This document shows, one piece after another, positions 17,852-26,417 of a DNA stretch of 64,000 nucleotides. Positions within the stretch are counted from its first letter, which is position 1; every line of letters begins with the position of its first letter. Location: NCBI RefSeq assembly GCF_022760805.1, contig NZ_JAIVFL010000001.1:2108001-2172000 (forward strand), given 5' to 3'. Source of the stretch: Candidatus Mycolicibacterium alkanivorans. GTDB taxonomy: Bacteria; Actinomycetota; Actinomycetes; Mycobacteriales; Mycobacteriaceae. The position numbers and the translations under genes are program-made. The notes beneath the pieces are model-generated. The model was not told where the DNA came from, did no database searches, and worked only from the letters and a program-made list of their open reading frames with translations.

Positions 17852-18946
17852 TTGCTTACCGCGAGACTGGACACCCTGAGCGACCTGCTGGCCGCAGCCC
17901 GCAGCGCCTATCGCAGCGGCGACTGGGAAACGAGCTACGCCTCCTTCTCCCGTGCCGGTGCGATCGGGCCGTTGAACGTCGACGACCTCGACGCCATGGC
18001 GGGTGCGGCCTGGCGCTCCGGCCATACCGGCGAGGCGATGCGCGTCGGCGAACTGGTCTACCTTCGGCTGACCCGCACCGACCCCAACTCGGCGGCGACG
18101 AAGGCCGTCGAACTGGGGTCGGCGTGGCTGTCCCGCGGTGAGGTGGCCGTCGGGTACAGCTGGATACGGCGGGCCCGCGGATTGCTCGCCGGTGCGCCCG
18201 ACAGCCCGGTGCTGGTCTGGCTGACGTACTTGGAGACGGTGGTCGCAGTGCTGAGCGACGACGTCGACCAGGTTGCGGAGCGGTCCGCGGCGCTGCGCGA
18301 GCTTGCGTCACGGGCGCCCGAACCCGAGCCGGCGTTCGAGGTGGGCGAGTTGCTCGAGGCGATCGGGGAGCAGCGGTTGGCCGCCCTGGCGAGCGCGGTC
18401 GAGCAGGCGCATCCGCGTACCGCGGGCCAGGCGTGCTACCGGCTCGGGGAGGTACGTCGGCTGCGCGGCGATGTCGACGGCGCACTGGCCGCGTACGCCA
18501 CGGCGCACCGGTTGGGTGTCATGCCGCAGCCGGGTGAGGCGTTGCTGCGGTGCGCGTTGGGCGACGTAGACGCGGCGTGGGCCGAAATTCAGGCGGCACT
18601 CACCGAGGCCGACGAGCGCGGCCGGGCCCGGTTGCTGCGAGGTGCGGTCGAGATCGCCTTCGCGCGCGGCGATCTCGACAGTGCTGAGCGCCACCTTCGT
18701 GAACTGAGCGTCTCTGCGCCGGACACGCTGCCGGACGCGCTGCTGCACGCGCAGCTGCTGATCCGCCGCGGACGCTTCAGCGACGCGCTGGCCGTGTTGC
18801 GGGCGGCGCTGCGCGAGTTCCGGATGCGTGGGTCGGAGCACGAGGCCGCCCAGGCCTATCGGTGGATGGCTGCGGCGCACCGGGGGCTCGGGGCCGACGA
18901 CCTGGCGGCGGCCGACGAGGCAGCTGCCCGCCTGCACGGCGGCTAG
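17852..18946 (+). CDS. TPR-repeat protein
   Basis: A 364-residue all-helical protein. Starts such as [20 protein letters not shown] and [19 protein letters not shown] have the small-residue pattern of tetratricopeptide repeats, and [18 protein letters not shown] near the C-terminus is another. The start is TTG 17852 with GGTGGAG 6 nt upstream. No catalytic motif or signal peptide is present, so it is probably a cytoplasmic scaffold. It diverges from mscR and is followed 10 nt later by a serine hydrolase gene in the same direction. Confidence 0.65.
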   Translation: MLTARLDTLSDLLAAARSAYRSGDWETSYASFSRAGAIGPLNVDDLDAMAGAAWRSGHTGEAMRVGELVYLRLTRTDPNSAATKAVELGSAWLSRGEVAVGYSWIRRARGLLAGAPDSPVLVWLTYLETVVAVLSDDVDQVAERSAALRELASRAPEPEPAFEVGELLEAIGEQRLAALASAVEQAHPRTAGQACYRLGEVRRLRGDVDGALAAYATAHRLGVMPQPGEALLRCALGDVDAAWAEIQAALTEADERGRARLLRGAVEIAFARGDLDSAERHLRELSVSAPDTLPDALLHAQLLIRRGRFSDALAVLRAALREFRMRGSEHEAAQAYRWMAAAHRGLGADDLAAADEAAARLHGG

Positions 18947-18956
18947 CCTGCACCCG

Positions 18957-19784
18957 ATGGCCACGCCTCTCGACCTCATTGCCGACTGGCCGGTACCTGC
19001 TGCCTCCGCGGCGGTGGTCAGCCCGTCCGGTGTGCTCGCACAATACGGCGACGTCAGCGCGCCGTACCGCCTGGCTTCGGTGACCAAGCCGCTCGTCGCC
19101 CGCGCGGCCCAGGTCGCCGTCGAGGAGGGCGTGGTGGACCTCGATGCCCCCGCCGGCCCGCCCGACAGCACCGTGCGCCACCTGCTGGCCCATGCCTCCG
19201 GGCTGTCGATGAACTCGGCTGAGGTGTTGGCCAAGCCGGGCAAACGACGGGTGTACTCGAACTACGGCTTTCAGGTGCTCGCCGAGACCGTCGAGCAGCA
19301 CTCCGGGATCGAGTTCGGCCGCTACTTGCGCGAGGCTGTGTTCGAGCCGCTGGGGATGGGCGGCTCCGAGTTGGCGAAGGGAGCGCCGGCCGCGGGGTAC
19401 GGCGGGGTTTCGACGGTTGCTGACCTGGCGGTGTTTGCCGCGGACCTGCTCTCACCCCGCACGGTGTCAGCCGAGATGCACGCGGCGGCGACCAGCGTGC
19501 AATTTCCCGGTCTGACCGGGGTATTGCCAGGCTTCGGTGTCCAGCGGCCCAACGACTGGGGACTGGGCTTCGAGATTCGCGACGGCAAATCCCCGCACTG
19601 GACCGGGACCGCGAACTCGCCGCGGACGTTCGGCCATTTCGGACAATCGGGCACGTTCATCTGGGTCGATCCCGACCGCGAGCTGGCCCTGGTGGTGCTG
19701 ACGGACCGGGATTTCGACGAATGGGCTAAACCGCTGTGGCCGGCAATCTCTGATGAAGTTCTGAGAGAGTACGGGCCGGACTAG
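18957..19784 (+). CDS. beta-lactamase-family serine hydrolase (Rv2257c-like)
   Basis: A 275-residue penicillin-binding-like hydrolase. The class C triad is visible: Ser-x-x-Lys in RLASVTKPLVA near residue 43, Tyr-x-Asn in VYSNYGFQVLAE near 101, and the His-x-Gly element in FGHFGQSGTFIW. There is no signal peptide, so it is predicted cytoplasmic and is more likely an esterase or peptidase than a beta-lactamase. ATG 18957 lies 10 nt after the TPR gene. Next is DUF3145, the same pairing as Rv2257c-Rv2256c. Confidence 0.83.
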   Translation: MATPLDLIADWPVPAASAAVVSPSGVLAQYGDVSAPYRLASVTKPLVARAAQVAVEEGVVDLDAPAGPPDSTVRHLLAHASGLSMNSAEVLAKPGKRRVYSNYGFQVLAETVEQHSGIEFGRYLREAVFEPLGMGGSELAKGAPAAGYGGVSTVADLAVFAADLLSPRTVSAEMHAAATSVQFPGLTGVLPGFGVQRPNDWGLGFEIRDGKSPHWTGTANSPRTFGHFGQSGTFIWVDPDRELALVVLTDRDFDEWAKPLWPAISDEVLREYGPD

Positions 19785-19892
19785 CGCAACAGGGGCCCCA
19801 CGAGGCACAATAAACACGCACGACACAACTGCATCTTCGGCAATGCCAGGTCGTTGGGGAAGACGTCCCTAGTGGAGCCGAAGGAGCAAGTG

Positions 19893-20405
19893 ATGCGTGC
19901 GTCGAACCAGTTTGCCGACGCGGCGACTGGCGTGGTGTACATCCACGCCTCGCCTGCTGCGGTGTGCCCACATGTCGAGTGGGCGTTGTCGTCGACCCTG
20001 AATGCCAGGGCGAACCTGAAGTGGACCCCGCAGCCGGCCATGCCCGGCCAGCTGCGCGCCGTGACCAACTGGGTTGGTCCTGTCGGCACGGGTGCCCGGT
20101 TGGCCAATGCCCTGCGCTCCTGGTCCGTCCTGCGCTTCGAAGTCACCGAGGATCCCAGCGCGGGCGTGGACGGGCAGCGGTTCTGCCACACGCCGCAATT
20201 GGGTCTGTGGAGCGGATCGATGAGTGCCAACGGCGACACGATGGTCGGCGAGATGCGGCTGCGCACCTTGATGGCCGCAGGCGCGGACGCGTTGGCCGCC
20301 GAGTTGGACTCGGTGCTGGGTACCGCCTGGGACGAGGCTCTCGAGGCGTATCGCGACGGCGGCGACAGTGGTGAGGTGAGCTGGCTGAGCCGCGGGGTCG
20401 GCTAG
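19893..20405 (+). CDS. DUF3145 protein (Rv2256c-like)
   Basis: A 170-residue soluble protein with strongly conserved actinobacterial sequence: VVYIHASPAAVCPHVEWALS, NWVGPVGTGARLANALRSW and HTPQLGLWSGSMSANGD. This matches DUF3145, whose function is unknown. The start is ATG 19893 with GAAGGAG 7 nt upstream; an upstream in-frame ATG at 19854 lacks a ribosome site and adds unconserved residues. It is probably monocistronic or coexpressed with the preceding hydrolase 108 nt away. Confidence 0.88.
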   Translation: MRASNQFADAATGVVYIHASPAAVCPHVEWALSSTLNARANLKWTPQPAMPGQLRAVTNWVGPVGTGARLANALRSWSVLRFEVTEDPSAGVDGQRFCHTPQLGLWSGSMSANGDTMVGEMRLRTLMAAGADALAAELDSVLGTAWDEALEAYRDGGDSGEVSWLSRGVG

Positions 20406-20476
20406 TCAGAACGGCGGCGGGCGGTTGTGGTCCGCGACGGACTCTCGTCGGCGAAGTCAACAGCTCTCAGCGTGTG

Positions 20477-20762
20477 TCAGGGCGTGACGATGTTGAACCA
20501 GAACGGGTAGTCGACTAACAAGCCGAGGAACTCGTCGAACTTCGCCTCATTGCCCTTGAAACTGATCGATCTATCCGAGCGCGCCTGGTCGAGGGTCTTC
20601 TCGCCCAGCCGAACATCGTCGAGGGTGGCTTTGGTAGTGGTGACGGTGACATCGGCGCCCGGCACCGGTTGAGGCCGGTTCCATCTGCTCGAAGGCGTCG
20701 GCAAGGAGATTCCTTCCGTTGACGCTGTCGGGGTTGGCAAACACGACATGCTTCAAAGCCAT
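20477..20762 (-). pseudogene. alkyl-sulfatase gene remnant
   Basis: From 20762 leftwards one frame gives MALKHVVFANPD then GRNLLADAFEQME. The reading must then shift frame to continue as GADVTVTTTKATLDDVRLGE, FDEFLGLLVDYPFWFNIVTP and stop at 20477. These are two separate pieces of an SdsA-type alkyl sulfatase: a helix after the MBL domain and the SCP2-like C-terminal domain, which ends family members with a similar FNIVTP. The metallo-beta-lactamase core (several hundred residues) and the stretch between the two pieces are missing. Confidence 0.7.
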
Positions 20763-21606
20763 GGCAACCCAGCGGTATTCGTGCTGCAGCTCACCTTGCA
20801 GTCACTCGCCGATGCCCTTGACAAGGCCTGTATCTCCACTGTCGAAGCCTTCGGCGAGAATCCGGAGACCTTGATGGTCCGGGCCTGCTGCCGCGCGCTT
20901 GCCGGTGACGATCTGGACGCAAGGCTTCTGCTGAGCCGGGCTCGGGCAGCACCTGTCACGGAAGGTGAGTCGACGCGGATCGCGTTCATTGCCGACGTCA
21001 CCACGGTGCTGACGTCCGATGTCGAAGAGACCATGGCAGCTGCCGTCGACCGCATCGAGTCGGCGCTTCACGACCGGACGATCGTTCCCACGGGGTGCAT
21101 GCATGCGCTCTGTTTGTGCTCGGCTGGGCCAACTCCCGGCTGCGCCGCGCAGATCGTGCCGCGACACAGCTGGTCGCCGCCCGGCATGAGTGCGAGGGAC
21201 TGGGATTCACCGAGCTCGCCGAAAGAGCCAGATCGCCCGACGGCCTGCTTAGGTCGCCACGAACCCATTCATCGACAACGCCGACCACGACTGTCTGAGG
21301 CTGCTCGGTTCTCATGCCACGTCGACCTCCGACCGAAGCTTTCTGGACAGTTGCCTCGTCGCTTGCGAGGGGATCGCGATACGCGACATTTCAGGCACTG
21401 CAACGCCGCTCACAGCACGCGAACAAGATGTTCTGGCGTTCCTGCGGACACCGATGACCGCTGCGGAGATCGCGTCACGATTCTCGGTATCGGTGAACAC
21501 CGTGAAGACCCACCAGCGTGCCATCTACCGAAAACTCGGCGTGGCGAACCGGCGCGAAGCCATCAGAGCCGTCGGACCTACCGGCCACCGTGGAGACACG
21601 ACCTAG
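20763..21606 (+). pseudogene. LuxR/MalT-type regulator gene remnant with two frameshifts
   Basis: The protein can be followed through three frames: LADALDKACISTVEAFGENP to about 21090; CALFVLGWANSRLRRADRAA to about 21250; then FIDNADHDCLRLLGSHAT to TAG 21604. The last part contains a complete LuxR helix-turn-helix, LTAREQDVLAFLR, MTAAEIASRFSVSVNTVKTH and KLGVANRREAI. The helical repeats before it fit a MalT-like ATP-dependent regulator, but the ATPase domain is missing. Exact left limit is uncertain because it abuts the alkyl-sulfatase remnant on the opposite strand. Confidence 0.7.
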
Positions 21607-21615
21607 ACGAAGGAA

Positions 21616-22536
21616 CTAGGGTCGGCCGGCCCGCCTGCCCGAGGGGTAATCCGGCACAATGATTTTCAGCGCCCCTGGCACTGCGGAGATCTCGGCCGGC
21701 AATGAGCAGACGTAGTCGCCGTCGGCATACGCATTGATTCCGGGTGAATCGACGGTGATGGTGCGGGCTCGGTCGACCGTCACCTCGTCGAGGTTGACGT
21801 GGGTGCCCCTGAACACCGTGGGGAACAACCGGATCAGCCTGGTGCGCGAAGCCGAATGCACCATTGTGATGTCGAGCATGCCGTCGGAGTGGTTGGCGCC
21901 CGGACAGATCTGCATCCCACCCCCGTAGCTGCGCGTGTTGCCGAACGCTGCCAGCGTCAGCCGCGTGACGATCTCGCGCTGCCCGTCGAGCACCATGCGG
22001 AACGGCAGCAGCCGGAGCTTGGACAACTCGGCAACCATGGCGACGTTGTAGCGCATCCGCCCGTGCGGCCAGCTCATCCGGTTGACCCGATCGCTCACCA
22101 GGGAGTCGAAACCCGTTGCGGCGACGGTGCCGAACCACGTGCTGCTGCCGTCGGACCCCTTGATGAGCCCGAGGTCGACCGTCTCGAGGTGTCCGGCGGC
22201 GATGATGTCGACGGCGCCCTCCGGGTCGGCTGTCGGCAATCGGTACTCCCTGGCATGGTCGTTGCCGGTGCCGGCCGGCACGATCCCTAGCGGAACGTCG
22301 CTGTGCGCCAACGCCTGCAGCGCCAGCCGGATCATTCCGTCGCCGCCGACCACCACCAGGGCATCGGTGCCGCGGCTGAGCGCCTCGTCGACCAGTTCGC
22401 GGGCGTGGGCGGCGTCGCGACCGACGATCTGGACCACGTCGATGCCGAGCTGCTGGAACCGGGCCACCGCCCGTTCGGAGGCGTGCGGCGCGTTGCCGTG
22501 GCCCGACATCGGGTTGGTCAGCACTGTGACGATCAT
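21616..22536 (-). CDS. dagK: diacylglycerol/lipid kinase (Rv2252-like)
   Basis: A 306-residue DagK/YegS-family lipid kinase. TNPMSGHGNAP opens the N-terminal domain, VVVGGDGMIRLALQAL is the GGDG ATP motif near residue 66, and VPAGTGNDHARE follows. The ending has the YADGDYVCSLPAEI element. The M. tuberculosis homologue phosphorylates diacylglycerol and is linked to phosphatidylinositol mannoside synthesis. ATG 22536 overlaps the FAD-oxidase stop by 4 nt, so the two are coupled. Confidence 0.87.
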   Translation of the reverse strand: MIVTVLTNPMSGHGNAPHASERAVARFQQLGIDVVQIVGRDAAHARELVDEALSRGTDALVVVGGDGMIRLALQALAHSDVPLGIVPAGTGNDHAREYRLPTADPEGAVDIIAAGHLETVDLGLIKGSDGSSTWFGTVAATGFDSLVSDRVNRMSWPHGRMRYNVAMVAELSKLRLLPFRMVLDGQREIVTRLTLAAFGNTRSYGGGMQICPGANHSDGMLDITMVHSASRTRLIRLFPTVFRGTHVNLDEVTVDRARTITVDSPGINAYADGDYVCSLPAEISAVPGALKIIVPDYPSGRRAGRP

Positions 22537-24149
22537 GGAATCAGCTTGCCCGGGTTGAGGATTCCGGCCGGGTCGACGGCCTGCTTGACGGCGCGCAGCA
22601 CCTTGACACCGAGTTCCCCGACCTCGGCGGTCATCCACGGCCGGTGATCGGCACCGACCGCGTGGTGGTGGGTGATGGTAGCGCCGACGCGGGTGATCGC
22701 CTCGCAGGCGGCGACTTTCGCGGCCCGCCACTGTTTGGTGACGTCCCCGCGCTGTCCGGCCACGACGGTGAAGTACAGCGACGCGCCGGTGGGGTACACG
22801 TGCGAAATGTGGCACAGCACCAAGGCCGGCGTGCCACTTTCGGCCAGCGAGGTGGTCAGCGCCTCGGTGACGGCGGCTTTCAGCACCGGAAGGTTCGACC
22901 ACGTGGTCGCCGTCTCGAGGGTCTCGCACAGCGCGCCGGCCGCCAGCAGCGAGTCGCGCAGATACGGTGCGTCGAACCGGCCGTGCTCCCACGCCCTGGC
23001 CGGGCCCTCGCCCAGCGAAGTCCCGCCGTTGGCCTCGAGGACGGCGCGGGTCTCGGCGTGCCGGCTCTCGGCATGGGCTGGGGTCCCCTCGAAGAGCGTG
23101 ATGGCCAGGCAACCGCCGGTGATCGTCTGCTCGCCGATGGCGCCGGTGGTGGCGAGGTTGACACCGGTCTCGGCCTCGTCGGACAACCTCAGCACCGTCG
23201 GCCCCGTAGCGATCTGAGTCACTGCGCGCAGCGCCGCGGCGCCGGTGGCGAAGTCGGGGAACGACCACGCCTCGTAGCGCACCGCCTCCGGGGTGGGGTG
23301 CACCCGCAGTCGCACGCGCGTGATGATGCCGAACACTCCCTCCGAGCCGGTGAACAGCTCGCGAAGATCCGGCCCGGCGGCCGACTCCGGTGCCCGGCCG
23401 AGGTCCAGCACACCGGCGGGAGTGACGACCCGCAACCCGCGGATCATGTCGTTGAACCGCCCGTAGCCTGCGGAGTCCTGGCCCGACGAGCGGGTGGCCG
23501 CGAAACCGCCGATGGTGGCGAACCGGAAACTCTGCGGAAAGTGCCCGAGTGAGAAGCCGCGTTCGCCCAGCAGCCGCTCGGCGTCGGGTCCGGTGACGCC
23601 TGCGCCCAGTTCGGCTTCGTTGGAAGTCTCGTCCAGCCAGTGCAATTCGACCAGCCGGCGTAGGTCCAGAGACACGACGGAGCCGAACTCACCGCGGATC
23701 GGGTCCAGCCCGCCCACCACGCTGGTGCCACCGCCGAACGGCACCACCGCGATACCGTGCCTGGAGCAGTATGCGAGCACCGCCGCGATCTGTTCCTCGT
23801 CTGCCGGCAGCAGCACGGCATCGGGCGCGTCCTGTTGAGTCTGTTTGCGCCGCAACAGGTCCAGGGTCGACTTGCCGCCCGCGTACAGCAGGCGTTCGCG
23901 GTCGACGGTGCGGAGGTAGTCGGCGCCGACAATCGCGGTCAGCCCGTCGCGGTGCACATCGGTCAGCGCCGACGGCTCCAACTGAACCTCGTCGATCCCG
24001 GGCGCGGCGATTGCGGCGGCCTTGATGCCGAGGGCTTGTTCGAGCAGTCCGCGGATGCCGCCGGAGAGCGGTTTGGCGGCGTCCGGGTCGCCCCACGCGT
24101 TCCACGCCATCGGAGGAAGCAGGCGGTTGGGTGCATCGTTGTCGACCAT
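22533..24149 (-). CDS. FAD-linked oxidase, alkyl-DHAP-synthase-like (Rv2251-like)
   Basis: A 538-residue flavoprotein of the vanillyl-alcohol-oxidase fold. The FAD-binding domain has VVPFGGGTSVVGGLDP near residue 137 and RFATIGGFAATRSSGQDSAG near 207; the C-terminal cap ends in THHHAVGADHRPWM and DPAGILNPGKLIP. This arrangement matches alkyldihydroxyacetonephosphate-synthase-like and glycolate-oxidase-like enzymes. It is coupled to the lipid kinase and diverges from tetR-glpD with only 17 nt between start codons, a grouping centred on glycerol-3-phosphate and glycerolipids. Exact substrate is unknown. Confidence 0.85.
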   Translation of the reverse strand: MVDNDAPNRLLPPMAWNAWGDPDAAKPLSGGIRGLLEQALGIKAAAIAAPGIDEVQLEPSALTDVHRDGLTAIVGADYLRTVDRERLLYAGGKSTLDLLRRKQTQQDAPDAVLLPADEEQIAAVLAYCSRHGIAVVPFGGGTSVVGGLDPIRGEFGSVVSLDLRRLVELHWLDETSNEAELGAGVTGPDAERLLGERGFSLGHFPQSFRFATIGGFAATRSSGQDSAGYGRFNDMIRGLRVVTPAGVLDLGRAPESAAGPDLRELFTGSEGVFGIITRVRLRVHPTPEAVRYEAWSFPDFATGAAALRAVTQIATGPTVLRLSDEAETGVNLATTGAIGEQTITGGCLAITLFEGTPAHAESRHAETRAVLEANGGTSLGEGPARAWEHGRFDAPYLRDSLLAAGALCETLETATTWSNLPVLKAAVTEALTTSLAESGTPALVLCHISHVYPTGASLYFTVVAGQRGDVTKQWRAAKVAACEAITRVGATITHHHAVGADHRPWMTAEVGELGVKVLRAVKQAVDPAGILNPGKLIP

Positions 24150-24185
24150 GCATTACAGTATTACAGATGCTGTCAATCAGTAACG
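24150..24185. promoter_or_regulatory. candidate TetR operator between divergent FAD oxidase and tetR genes
   Basis: The two ATG codons (24149 minus, 24167 plus) are 17 nt apart. The A+T-rich spacer reads ATTACAGTATTACAGATG, with ATTACAG repeated, and CAGATGCTG with TTACAG/CTGTCAA forms an imperfect dyad running into tetR. A regulator bound here would cover both translation starts. Either mRNA may be leaderless, or promoters lie within the opposing gene. Confidence 0.4.
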
Positions 24186-24748
24186 ACCAATCGGTGGACA
24201 TCGGCGACCGGATCATGGCCGCCGCTGCCAGTTGCGTCCGCGACCTCGGGGTGCGGCGGGTGACACTCGCCGAGATCGCCCGCCGCGCCGGCGTCAGCAG
24301 GCCGACCGTCTACCGGCGCTGGCCCGACACCGGAACCATCCTGTCCGCGCTACTCACCGAGCGCGTCACCGGCGCCTGGCGAGAGGTTCCGGCCCGGCGC
24401 CCCGGGCGTGCGGGACTGGTCGCGCGGATCGTCGAAGTCGCCCAGCAGTTGCGCGAGGACGATGTGATCGCATCGGTGCTGCGCTCGGCGCCCGAAGTCG
24501 CGATGGTCTACATCACCGGGCGACTCGGCACCAGCCAGCAGATCCTGATCGACCAGGTGGCAGACGAACTGCGCACCGCGCAGGCCGACGGCAGCGTCCG
24601 GCCCGGCGACGTCCGGCAGATGTCGGCGATGCTGCTGCTGATCACGCAATCCGCCATCCAGTCCGGCCCGATGGTCGCACCGATCCTCGACGCCCACGCC
24701 CTGGCCGGCGAACTGTCCCACGCACTAAACGGATACCTCGCGCCATGA
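24167..24748 (+). CDS. TetR-family regulator (Rv2250c-like)
   Basis: A 193-residue regulator. The N-terminal helix-turn-helix is standard TetR: VRRVTLAEIARRAGVSRPTV then YRRWPDTGTILSALL, about residues 28-68. The ligand domain is unremarkable. ATG 24167 is preferred over an upstream frame from 24131 that would run into the divergent gene. Its TGA overlaps the glpD ATG by 4 nt, so regulator and dehydrogenase are made together; it probably also controls the divergent oxidase-kinase pair. Confidence 0.83.
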   Translation: MLSISNDQSVDIGDRIMAAAASCVRDLGVRRVTLAEIARRAGVSRPTVYRRWPDTGTILSALLTERVTGAWREVPARRPGRAGLVARIVEVAQQLREDDVIASVLRSAPEVAMVYITGRLGTSQQILIDQVADELRTAQADGSVRPGDVRQMSAMLLLITQSAIQSGPMVAPILDAHALAGELSHALNGYLAP

Positions 24749-26283
24749 GTGACCTCACCGCTCTCAACGCCGCCCGCCGCACCGCCGATCTGGCGGCCGT
24801 CGCAGACATCGCCCGCGTCGACGTCGTCGTCATCGGCGGCGGGATCACCGGAACCGGCATCGCGCTCGACGCGGCCGGCCGCGGACTGTCCGTCGTGCTT
24901 GCGGAAAAGCACGACCTGGCCTTCGGAACCAGCCGCTGGAGTTCCAAGCTGGTGCACGGCGGGTTGCGCTACCTGGCCACCGGCAACGTCGGCATCGCAC
25001 GGCGCAGCGCCGTCGAGCGCGGCATCCTGATGACCCGCACCGCACCGCACCTGGTTCATGCCATGCCCCAACTCGTTCCGCTGCTGCCGTCGATGAACCG
25101 GGTCCAACGGGCTTTGGTGCGAACAGGATTCGTGGCCGGTGACGCGCTGCGCATGCTGGCCGGCACCAGGGCCGCCACGTTGCCCCGGTCCCGGCGCATC
25201 AGCGCGCAACAGGCCGTGGAGATGGCCCCGACCGTCCGGCGCGACGGGCTTGACGGTGCGCTGCTGGCCTTCGATGGCCAGCTGATCGACGATGCCCGCC
25301 TGGTCGCCGCCGTGGCGCGCACCGCCGCTCAGCACGGCGCACGCATCCTCACCCGGGTGTCGGCCACGTCGGCCACCGGCAATGCGGTGCGGCTGACCGA
25401 TCAGCTGACGGGGGAGTCGCTGGAGGTGGTTGCGCGCGTGGTGATCAACGCGACTGGTGTGTGGGCCGGCGAGGTCGACCCGTCGATCAAGCTGCGGCCC
25501 AGCCGCGGCACCCACCTGGTGTTCGACGCCGCCACGTTCGGCAATCCGGTTGCGGCGCTGACCATTCCGATACCGGGCGAGATCAATCGGTTCGTGTTCG
25601 CCATGCCCGAGCAGCTGGGTCGGGTGTATCTCGGCCTGACCGACGAGGATGCGCCCGGTCCGATTCCGGATGAGCCGGAACCGACGGCGGCCGAGGTCAG
25701 CTTCCTGCTCGACACCGTCAACACCGCACTGGGCACCGCGTTGAGCACCGCCGACGTCACCGGCGCCTACGCGGGGTTGCGTCCGCTGATCGACACCGGG
25801 GAGGGGCGCACGTCGGACCTGTCCCGCGACCATGCTGTCCTCGAGTCGGATTCGGGAGTGTTCAGCGTGGTCGGCGGCAAGCTGACCGAATATCGGCACA
25901 TGGCCGAGGACACCCTCGATCGCGCGCTGGAGGCCAGGACGATCATCGCCCGGCCGTGCCGCACCCGTAACCTGCCGCTGGTCGGTGCGCCTGCCAATCC
26001 GGTTGCCGCACTGCACACCCCGACCACCTTGCCGGGGTCGCTGGTGGCCCGGTACGGGGCGGAGTCGCCGAACGTCATCGCCTCGGCGCGCTGCGAGCGG
26101 CCGATGGACCCGGTGGTCGACGGGATCGACGTCACCCGTGCGGAGTTCGAGTTCGCCGTCACCCACGAAGGTGCGCTGACCGTCGACGACATCCTCGACC
26201 GTCGCACCCGCATCGGGCTGGTCGCCGCCGACCGCGAGCGCGCTGCAGCCGCGGCGCAGGAGTTCCTCTCCGCGACGAACTGA
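24745..26283 (+). CDS. glpD: glycerol-3-phosphate dehydrogenase GlpD
   Basis: A 512-residue FAD enzyme that oxidises sn-glycerol-3-phosphate to DHAP and feeds electrons to quinone. VVVIGGGITGTGIALDAAGR near residue 32 binds FAD, followed by FGTSRWSSKLVHGGLRYLAT, the GlpD signature. FSVVGGKLTEYRHMAED is the second flavin motif, and the C-terminal domain carries DDILDRRTRIGL. ATG 24745 overlaps tetR by 4 nt. A strong hairpin follows the stop. Confidence 0.92.
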   Translation: MSDLTALNAARRTADLAAVADIARVDVVVIGGGITGTGIALDAAGRGLSVVLAEKHDLAFGTSRWSSKLVHGGLRYLATGNVGIARRSAVERGILMTRTAPHLVHAMPQLVPLLPSMNRVQRALVRTGFVAGDALRMLAGTRAATLPRSRRISAQQAVEMAPTVRRDGLDGALLAFDGQLIDDARLVAAVARTAAQHGARILTRVSATSATGNAVRLTDQLTGESLEVVARVVINATGVWAGEVDPSIKLRPSRGTHLVFDAATFGNPVAALTIPIPGEINRFVFAMPEQLGRVYLGLTDEDAPGPIPDEPEPTAAEVSFLLDTVNTALGTALSTADVTGAYAGLRPLIDTGEGRTSDLSRDHAVLESDSGVFSVVGGKLTEYRHMAEDTLDRALEARTIIARPCRTRNLPLVGAPANPVAALHTPTTLPGSLVARYGAESPNVIASARCERPMDPVVDGIDVTRAEFEFAVTHEGALTVDDILDRRTRIGLVAADRERAAAAAQEFLSATN

Positions 26284-26362
26284 CATCGTGAAACCCCTGC
26301 GCGGCCAGGAATAATCGCGTTCCTACTCAACTCCAGCGGTGCGAAATGGCGTGAGCAACTCG

Positions 26363-26400
26363 CACTTTGACGCCCAAACATCGGTTTGGGCGCCAAAGTG
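26363..26400. terminator. strong hairpin between convergent glpD and accD6
   Basis: CACTTTG, one mismatch, then CGCCCAAAC, loop ATCG, GTTTGGGCG, mismatch, CAAAGTG: a 17-position stem with 16 pairs and a 4-nt loop. There is no U-tract on either side. It lies 80 nt after glpD and 17 nt after accD6, so it could end both transcripts, an arrangement common for tract-less mycobacterial terminators. Confidence 0.7.
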
Positions 26401-26417
26401 GGCAAAGTAGGGTGTGC

